From NCBI GenBank assembly GCA_016209995.1, contig JACQVC010000090.1, positions 1 to 6,018 on the forward strand: DNA of 6,018 nt. The letters are read 5' to 3'. The translations under genes were made by a program, and so were the position numbers. Below are positions 1 to 4,443 of the stretch, piece after piece. Within the stretch, counting starts at the first letter, position 1. Each line of letters opens with the position of its first letter. A model generated the notes under the pieces. The model was not told the DNA's origin. It was given only the letters and a program-made list of their open reading frames with translations, and did not search any database. The DNA comes from Gemmatimonadota bacterium. Its GTDB lineage: Bacteria; Gemmatimonadota; Gemmatimonadetes; Longimicrobiales; Gaopeijiaceae.

Positions 1-137
1 CCCCCCGGCCGCTCGCTCTGACGGAAGATTCAGAACACGTTCAGACGTCCGATGTGTATAGTCGTTCGTTCGTGCTCGTCCCGACGAATCGCTCGCCTGG
101 GCGGCGGATCGGACCTCGGGACAGAGGTGTTGTGCTC

Positions 138-147
138 AGGAGGAGGG
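138..147 (+). promoter_or_regulatory. Strong Shine-Dalgarno that sets the first gene's start
   Basis: The purine run AGGAGGAGGG ends six bases before the ATG at 154. It decides that the gene starts at 154 and not at the in-frame ATG at 52, which has no comparable site. The 154 start also puts a signal peptide directly at the N-terminus. Confidence 0.85.
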
Positions 148-153
148 ATAACC

Positions 154-810
154 ATGCGGATCACGCTCTTATGGCTCGCGCTCCTCGCAGCCGATGCGAC
201 GGCCGTCACGGCTCAGACCCGACGGATCGACTTTGAACGTGAGACTGTCGGTCAACCGCCCGCAGGCTTCACGTTCGGACACACGCGGGGTGTCGGAGCA
301 CCGGGCAAGTGGCTGGTGCAGCAGGAGGGTAGCAGCAAGTTCCTGGCTCAGCTCGAGGCTGACCGAACTGGCAGTCGATTCCCGGTCGCCGTGATCAGTG
401 ATCTCACGGCCACGAATGTCGACCTCAGTGTGCGTTTCAAACCGGTCTCGGGCCGAGTCGACAAGGCGGCCGGGCTGGTGTGGCGTTACCAGGACGAGAA
501 CAACTACTACATCGTCCGCGCCAATGCCAACGAGGACAACGTCGTGCTCTACAAGGTCGAGGACGGCAGGCGCACGGATCTCCCCGTGAAGGGCGAAGGG
601 CGCACCTATGGGAAGCCTGCGAGGGTGCCCGCCGGTGAGTGGGGGACGCTGCGGCTCGTAGCCGACGAAAATCTGTTCCAGGTCTACTACAACGGCAGCA
701 AGCTGTACGAGGTCGAGGACTCGACGTTCACGGGCGCGGGCAAGGTCGGCGTGTGGACCAAGGCGGATTCTGTCACCAACTTTGACGATCTGATCGTCAT
801 CGTGAAGTGA
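154..810 (+). CDS. Secreted LamG/DUF1080-like beta-sandwich protein
   Basis: This 218-residue protein begins with a signal peptide: MR, a hydrophobic stretch at about residues 3-13, and a likely cleavage after an A-Q-like site near residues 20-21. The rest resembles the concanavalin-like fold of the DUF1080 / 3-keto-disaccharide hydrolase-like / LamG group. Visible hallmarks are AAGLVWRYQDENNYYIVR (about residues 105-122), a W-x-L-R strand (163-167), FQVYYNG (175-181), GKVGVWT (196-202) and a terminal NFDDL strand (209-213). The family typically binds or acts on glycans outside the cytoplasm. I see no catalytic acid pair I could name, so enzymatic activity is not claimed. The protein is a single domain with no anchor, so it is probably periplasmic or released. 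It lies 86 bases upstream of the importer genes on the same strand and could be co-transcribed with them. Family assignment is from sequence pattern only. Confidence 0.82.
   Translation: MRITLLWLALLAADATAVTAQTRRIDFERETVGQPPAGFTFGHTRGVGAPGKWLVQQEGSSKFLAQLEADRTGSRFPVAVISDLTATNVDLSVRFKPVSGRVDKAAGLVWRYQDENNYYIVRANANEDNVVLYKVEDGRRTDLPVKGEGRTYGKPARVPAGEWGTLRLVADENLFQVYYNGSKLYEVEDSTFTGAGKVGVWTKADSVTNFDDLIVIVK
783..799. repeat. Perfect inverted repeat at the 3' end of the first gene
   Basis: TGACGATC, a central T, then GATCGTCA form a 17-base perfect palindrome that ends 11 bases before the end of the gene. As RNA it could fold into a 7-bp stem with a three-base loop. It falls in the codons for the conserved FDDL ending of the protein, so coding constraint plus chance could explain it. 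There is no T-run after it, so it is not a standard intrinsic terminator. Confidence 0.55.
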
Positions 811-829
811 TGCCGTCGTCGGGCGTTGT

Positions 830-858
830 GGCCTCGGCCTCCTAGATCTGGTGAGGCC
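830..858 (+). repeat. Tandem GGCCTC with downstream complement GAGGCC
   Basis: Two adjacent copies of GGCCTC (830-835 and 836-841) are followed by one GAGGCC (853-858). Either copy could pair with it to form a 6-bp stem in the 86-base gap before the binding-protein gene. No poly-T tract follows, so I do not call it a terminator. It may be a weak leader hairpin or chance in G+C-rich DNA. Confidence 0.35.
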
Positions 859-885
859 CAGTGCGATTGTCATCGATCGGGGAGC

Positions 886-891
886 GGAGGG
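886..891 (+). promoter_or_regulatory. Shine-Dalgarno of the binding-protein gene
   Basis: GGAGGG lies five bases before the ATG at 897. This supports 897 over the in-frame GTG at 861, which would put twelve charged and polar residues ahead of the lipoprotein signal. Confidence 0.8.
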
Positions 892-896
892 CGAAC

Positions 897-1913
897 ATGC
901 GATCCAAAGTTAGGCGCCTCGTGGTGATTACGGCCACGCTGCTGCTGGGGGTCGCCGGTTGCGGCGAAACGGCGGACGAGGTGGTCGCCTATACTTCCGT
1001 CGACCAGGTCTTTTCCGAGCCTGTGTTCCGCGCGTTCGAGGAAGAGTCCGGCCGCCGCGTCCGCAGCGTGTTCGACACCGAGGAGACGAAGAGTACGGGT
1101 GTGTTGAACCGGATCATTGCGGAAGCCGGCGCACCACAAGCGGACGTGTTCTGGTCTGGTGATCCCGCGCGCGCGTTCGTGCTCATTGGCCTTGGTCTGG
1201 TCGAGCCGTACTTCTCGCCGAATGCGGAGCGCATCCCGTCGCAGTTCCGCGCTGGCAATGGCACATGGACCGGCTTCGCGGCCCGCGCGCGCGTCCTGCT
1301 TGTCAACACGAGTCTGGTCGGCGAGGCGGATCGTCCGCAGTCGATCCGGGATCTTGCGGATCCACGTTGGCGCGGCCGCACGGCGATCGCGAATCCATTG
1401 TTCGGCACAACCACCATGCACGCGGCGGCTCTGTTTGCGGCCTGGGGCGAGGACGACGCCAAGGCGTTCTTCAACGCGCTCGAGGCGAATGACGTCCGCA
1501 TTGCCAGCTCGAATGGTGAAGTCAAGCGGCTGGTCGCGTCCGGTGAGGTGGCATTCGGCCTGACCGACACGGATGACGCATATGGCGCGATTCAAGAGGG
1601 CGCTCCGGTCGGGATCGTGTATCCTGACCGTGATGGGCTGGGCACGCTGGTCATGCCGACGGTCGTCGTGTTGCTCGCGGGGGCGCCGCACCCCGAAACC
1701 GCGAGACGATTGATCGATCACCTGCTTCTGGCGAGCACGGAGGAAAAACTGCTCGAGTTGGGCGCGCACATCCCGCTCGGCGCTACGAGTGCGAGCTCAT
1801 CCGTGCTGCCAGGTGCGGAGCAGTTGCGGCCCATGGCCGTGGACTACACCCTCGTTGCGCGGGAGATGGGACGTATCCAGCCCTGGCTTCGCGAATGGGT
1901 CGGAGTGCGGTGA
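897..1913 (+). CDS. ABC importer substrate-binding lipoprotein, iron(III)-type family
   Basis: This 338-residue extracellular solute-binding protein has a lipoprotein signal: basic MRSKVRR, a hydrophobic core at residues 8-20, and lipobox VAGC with the modified Cys at 22. It would sit lipid-anchored facing the periplasm and deliver ligand to the permease encoded next. The mature part starts with VVAYTSVDQ (29-37), the first strand of a type II periplasmic binding fold. ADVFWSGD (82-89) and the DPRWRGR segment (155-161) follow, both typical of the FutA/FbpA-like group. A TDTDDAYGA loop (223-231) and the strand GTLVMP precede a C-terminal helical region. Classical ferric-binding proteins coordinate iron with a tandem Tyr-Tyr pair. 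Only Y229 and Y242 are seen in that region, and the usual His of the first loop is replaced by VDQ. The transport role is firm, but the iron substrate is not. Polyamine, phosphonate or another small ligand is possible. It is the first gene of the importer operon. Confidence 0.92.
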   Translation: MRSKVRRLVVITATLLLGVAGCGETADEVVAYTSVDQVFSEPVFRAFEEESGRRVRSVFDTEETKSTGVLNRIIAEAGAPQADVFWSGDPARAFVLIGLGLVEPYFSPNAERIPSQFRAGNGTWTGFAARARVLLVNTSLVGEADRPQSIRDLADPRWRGRTAIANPLFGTTTMHAAALFAAWGEDDAKAFFNALEANDVRIASSNGEVKRLVASGEVAFGLTDTDDAYGAIQEGAPVGIVYPDRDGLGTLVMPTVVVLLAGAPHPETARRLIDHLLLASTEEKLLELGAHIPLGATSASSSVLPGAEQLRPMAVDYTLVAREMGRIQPWLREWVGVR

Positions 1914-1927
1914 TGCCTGCTCCATGA
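1913..1927 (+). other. Four-codon bridging mini-ORF between binding protein and permease
   Basis: ATGCCTGCTCCATGA would encode M-P-A-P. Its ATG overlaps the TGA of the binding-protein gene (TGATG), and its TGA overlaps the ATG of the permease (ATGA). The permease start has no clear Shine-Dalgarno, so a re-initiating ribosome could be handed across this junction. The arrangement is visible in the sequence; the function is speculative. Confidence 0.25.
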
Positions 1928-3498
1928 CGCAGTGGCGGCGTGCGCATGAGGCACTCTTGCTCTCGGCGCCGCCAGCGCTCCTTGCCCTCATTGTTCTCGT
2001 ACCCGTTGGTACACTGGCGGCGGAGCTGGCGCTCGCTGAAGGTGCGCTGGCACTCATGGGTGGTGTGCTCGGCTCGGCAGGCACGTGGGCGCTGCTGGGT
2101 GCTTCCACCGCGCTCGCCGCAGCCGTGACTGGGGTGTCTGGAGCCATCGGTGTTCCACTCGGGATTCTGCTCGGGCGGACGGATGTGCGGTGGCGCGGCT
2201 GGCTGCTCGTTCTGCATGCGTTGCCCGTGTTCGTCCCGCCATTCCTGGTGGCGCTGGGATGGTTCCACGTCCTGGGCGTCAACGGGTATGCTGGCTCGCC
2301 CGCGACGGCTCGGCTGTTCTTCAGTCCGATCGGACTGGTTGCGATCCTGGCGGTGACGTTTGCCCCGATCGTGACCACTCTGACGGCGCTTGCACTCCAG
2401 AACGTCGACGCTTCCCTGGAAGACGCGGCGCGAGTGGTCGCGCGCCCGCTCCGAGTGATGGGTCGCATCCTGCTGCCTGCGGTGTCACCGGCTATTGCCC
2501 TGGGACTTCTCGTGGTTTTCGCGCTGGCGTTTTCCGAGCTGGCCGTGCCGATGTTCCTGCGCGTGCGCACCTACCCTGCGAGCGTGTTCGCACGACTGGG
2601 CGGAATTGATTACGAGCCGGGCGAGGCCGTGGCAATGACGCTTCCACTGCTAGCAGTGACGTTCGCCTTGCTTGCCGTCGAGCGGCGGTTCGTCGGTGAC
2701 AGGACGTTCGCGGTCCTGGGATTGCGCGGACGGGAGCGTGCGACTTTTCCGCTCGGACGTTGGCGGGCCGGGATAACGCTCATGTGCATTGCCGTTACAG
2801 CGCTTTCGCTCATCCCCGTACTCGCGCTGTTCATGCGTGCCCTACCTGATGGGTTGGCGGCGCTGCCCCAGTGGATCCGGTCGAGTTTGTGGAACAGCCT
2901 TATTACCGCGATGGCGGCAGCCACCACGATCATCGTATTGGGCCTCGCGGCGGCATGGACCATCGCGCGCGGACACCAGGCTGGCCGCGCTCTGGATGCG
3001 ACGCTCATGCTGGGCTTCCTCACCCCAGCGGGTGTGCTGGGCGTCGGTTTGATTACGGCGTGGAATCACCAGATGACCCGCTTCATTTACGGCGGGCTGG
3101 CTATTCTCGTCCTCGGACTGATCGCGCGTTACGCCGTCGTCGGTGTCCGCGTGATGGCGACGGCGATCGCGCAGAGCCCGCGCAGCCTCGAGGAAGCAGC
3201 GGCCGTTTTCGGTGGTGGGCGTATCGCACAGTTGCGCCGGATTGTCGCACCACTGCACGTGCGTGGGATTACCGCCGCGTGGCTGCTCACTCTTGTGTTC
3301 TGTCTGCGCGACCTCGATACGGTCGTCCTGTTCTATCCGCCCGGACGTGAGCCACTGACGGTCCGCATCTTCACTCTCGAGGCGAACGGGCCAAGTGACG
3401 TGGTGGCGGCGCTTGCGGTAACGCAGATCGTGGTCACGACGGCCCTACTTGGAGTGCTGGCGGCTGCTGCGACTGTCGATCGAACGAGAACGTCATGA
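1924..3498 (+). CDS. Fused two-domain ABC permease, FbpB-like
   Basis: This 524-residue inner-membrane protein has about twelve hydrophobic segments in two six-helix halves. Estimated helices are near 12-33, 55-83, 93-117, 136-158, 186-211, 236-252, 283-304, 325-348, 359-380, 388-411, 448-470 and 494-516. Each half carries the cytoplasmic EAA loop that docks on the ATPase: EDAARVVA...RILLP (166-185) and EEAAAVFGG...RIVAPL (423-444). Two fused binding-protein-dependent transport domains in about 520-550 residues is the usual form in ferric-iron-type importers. The first loop has Ala at 173 where the conserved Gly normally stands; the second has its Gly. The ATG at 1924 is chosen because residues upstream in this frame lie inside the binding-protein gene and look non-native, while MTQWRRAHE leads straight into helix 1. 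Translation probably depends on coupling to the preceding gene. The TGA overlaps the ATPase ATG. Confidence 0.94.
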   Translation: MTQWRRAHEALLLSAPPALLALIVLVPVGTLAAELALAEGALALMGGVLGSAGTWALLGASTALAAAVTGVSGAIGVPLGILLGRTDVRWRGWLLVLHALPVFVPPFLVALGWFHVLGVNGYAGSPATARLFFSPIGLVAILAVTFAPIVTTLTALALQNVDASLEDAARVVARPLRVMGRILLPAVSPAIALGLLVVFALAFSELAVPMFLRVRTYPASVFARLGGIDYEPGEAVAMTLPLLAVTFALLAVERRFVGDRTFAVLGLRGRERATFPLGRWRAGITLMCIAVTALSLIPVLALFMRALPDGLAALPQWIRSSLWNSLITAMAAATTIIVLGLAAAWTIARGHQAGRALDATLMLGFLTPAGVLGVGLITAWNHQMTRFIYGGLAILVLGLIARYAVVGVRVMATAIAQSPRSLEEAAAVFGGGRIAQLRRIVAPLHVRGITAAWLLTLVFCLRDLDTVVLFYPPGREPLTVRIFTLEANGPSDVVAALAVTQIVVTTALLGVLAAAATVDRTRTS

Positions 3499-4235
3499 CA
3501 CCCGCAATCGCTCTCGAGGATGTATGGGCGCGCCAGGATCGGACCGATATTCTGAAGGGAATCTCCTTGCGAGTGGTTCCCGGCGAAATCCTCGCGCTGA
3601 TTGGTCCGTCCGGAAGCGGCAAGACGACGGTCCTCCGCATCATCCTGGGTCTGCTTGCTCCGGAGCGCGGTGTGGTTCGCCTGACAGGTGAGCCGGTAAG
3701 CGAGAATCGCCAGATCCTCGTTCCACCGGATCGGCGCGGTCTCGCTGTCGTGTTCCAGGATCTTGCGCTCTGGCCACACCTCACCGTCGAGCAGAACCTC
3801 GCATTCGGCCTGGATCTTAAGAGGACTCCGCGTGCGACGCGCGCGGAACGGATCCACCACATGCTCACGCGTGTCGGACTGTCGGACAAGGCGCGCCGAT
3901 TTCCGGGGCAGCTGTCGGGCGGCGAGCGCCAGCGTGTAGCCATTGCGCGCGCCCTCGTGCTGCAACCGCATGCTGTGCTGCTGGACGAGCCGCTCACAAA
4001 TCTCGATGTGGTTCTTCGCTCGGAGTTGCTCGCATTACTGCGTTCGCTCCTGGCGGAAACCGGGGCGACCGCGCTGTACGTAACACATCAAATCCACGAG
4101 GCGATGGCGCTCGACGCCCGCATTGCCGTGCTCGAGCAGGGACGGATCGTTGCCGAAGGCGTTCCCCAGCTGTTGGCGGCGATGCCGCCAACAGCCTTTG
4201 TCCGAGCACTGTTTGCCGACAGGGAGAGGGGCTAG
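3495..4235 (+). CDS. ABC importer ATP-binding protein
   Basis: This 246-residue cytoplasmic ATPase powers the permease encoded just before it. All nucleotide-binding motifs are intact: Walker A GPSGSGKTT (37-45), Q-loop VFQD (Q88) followed by LALWPHLTVEQN, signature LSGGERQRVAIARA (140-153), Walker B AVLLDEP (160-166) with catalytic E165, D-loop TNLD (168-171) and H-loop YVTHQ (H198). The start is fixed by the ATGA overlap with the permease stop, which implies translational coupling and balanced synthesis. Iron-type FbpC, PotA and MalK relatives often have a C-terminal regulatory or TOBE extension of roughly 100 residues. This protein ends soon after the nucleotide-binding domain, so it lacks that control module. 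The ending AAMPPTAFVRALFADRERG resembles a normal short family terminus and is not a visible truncation. Family assignment is certain; substrate cannot be read from this subunit. Confidence 0.97.
   Translation: MTPAIALEDVWARQDRTDILKGISLRVVPGEILALIGPSGSGKTTVLRIILGLLAPERGVVRLTGEPVSENRQILVPPDRRGLAVVFQDLALWPHLTVEQNLAFGLDLKRTPRATRAERIHHMLTRVGLSDKARRFPGQLSGGERQRVAIARALVLQPHAVLLDEPLTNLDVVLRSELLALLRSLLAETGATALYVTHQIHEAMALDARIAVLEQGRIVAEGVPQLLAAMPPTAFVRALFADRERG
4169..4195 (+). repeat. Perfect 12-bp hairpin inside the ATPase 3' end
   Basis: GCTGTTGGCGGC (4169-4180), loop GAT, then GCCGCCAACAGC (4184-4195) form an uninterrupted 12-bp stem. It lies about 40 bases before the ATPase stop codon, within codons 225-234. 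The following bases are CTTTG, a very short T-run. It is the strongest inverted repeat I found. It could act as an intragenic terminator-like or mRNA 3'-protecting structure for the importer transcript, or it may be incidental. Confidence 0.6.
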
Positions 4236-4248
4236 TACTCTCTGCGGT

Positions 4249-4260
4249 CCGTCGCGACGG
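4249..4260. repeat. 12-base perfect palindrome after the importer operon
   Basis: CCGTCGCGACGG is its own reverse complement and starts 13 bases after the ATPase stop. It could be a protein-binding site or a short hairpin with a CGCG loop. No T-run follows it. Confidence 0.45.
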
Positions 4261-4331
4261 GTTGGGCGGGTGTGTGCTGGTTGGAATCATGGGAGCTGGG
4301 AGTGAAGGGCAGGGACGGGTCAGGAAATCGT

Positions 4332-4338
4332 AAGGAGG
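4332..4338 (+). promoter_or_regulatory. Orphan perfect Shine-Dalgarno
   Basis: AAGGAGG matches the 16S anti-Shine-Dalgarno fully, but no ATG or GTG stands at the normal 5-9 base distance. The first candidates are TTG at 4351 (12 bases away) and ATG at 4358 (19 bases away, a five-codon ORF). It might serve the leader ORF at 4351-4443. Confidence 0.4.
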
Positions 4339-4350
4339 ACACTGCTTTAC

Positions 4351-4443
4351 TTGAATCATGATACCACTAGGCTAGTGTTGGGAGTCGAGCATGGGTCGAC
4401 CGCCGTTCTGGGAGGCACCGCTAAGGCGCCGGGATATCGATGA
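4351..4443 (+). CDS. Possible 30-codon leader ORF overlapping the next start
   Basis: If initiated at TTG 4351, or at the inner GTG 4375, this frame reads 30 or 22 codons and stops at TGA 4441-4443. That stop overlaps the ATG of the DUF5916 gene at 4440 as ATGA. A perfect Shine-Dalgarno lies 12 bases upstream of the TTG, a longer gap than usual. The peptide shows no recognisable domain or signal. It may be a coupling or attenuation leader, or just an open stretch. Confidence 0.2.
   Translation: MNHDTTRLVLGVEHGSTAVLGGTAKAPGYR
4355..4377. promoter_or_regulatory. Two adjacent palindromes, possible operator
   Basis: ATCATGAT (4355-4362) and CACTAG-G-CTAGTG (4365-4377) lie two bases apart in a patch richer in A+T than its surroundings. 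They sit 63 bases upstream of the DUF5916 ATG, a plausible place for a regulator-binding site. The sequence matches no operator that I can name. Confidence 0.3.

Larger units (their letters stand above)
4236..4439 (+). other. Intergenic leader before the DUF5916 gene
   Basis: This 204-base gap separates the importer from the last gene. It holds a 12-base palindrome (4249-4260), an orphan Shine-Dalgarno (4332-4338), a less G+C-rich patch with two short palindromes (4355-4377), and a possible leader ORF ending at the next gene's start. I find no convincing sigma-70 promoter pair or T-tailed terminator. The richer structure here than in the other gaps suggests the DUF5916 gene has its own control. 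Confidence 0.5.

Noticed and set aside
57..62. TATAGT as a -10 promoter element for the first gene
   Set aside because: No -35 match at 16-18 bases upstream. The TTCAGA copies at 29-34 and 40-45 are at the wrong spacing, and the region may contain adapter sequence.
52..153. N-terminal extension of the first gene from ATG 52
   Set aside because: It would bury the signal peptide 34 residues inside the protein and has no ribosome site, while ATG 154 has an excellent one.
830..858. Intrinsic terminator after the first gene
   Set aside because: The stem is only 6 bp with an 11-base loop and no T-run follows.
169..873. Long open frame on the minus strand opposite the first gene
   Set aside because: Its translation is rich in Arg, Asp and His with no domain or signal. 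It mirrors a + strand gene with a clear ribosome site, signal peptide and family motifs.
870..1769. 299-codon open frame on the minus strand opposite the binding-protein gene
   Set aside because: The + strand has an unmistakable lipoprotein and binding-protein fold. The minus frame is Arg-rich and low in hydrophobic structure, typical of antisense frames in G+C-rich DNA.
4351..4366. Fur box that would support iron regulation
   Set aside because: Only an 8-base palindrome ATCATGAT is present. It does not match the repeated GATAAT-type Fur consensus, and it lies after the importer, not before it.
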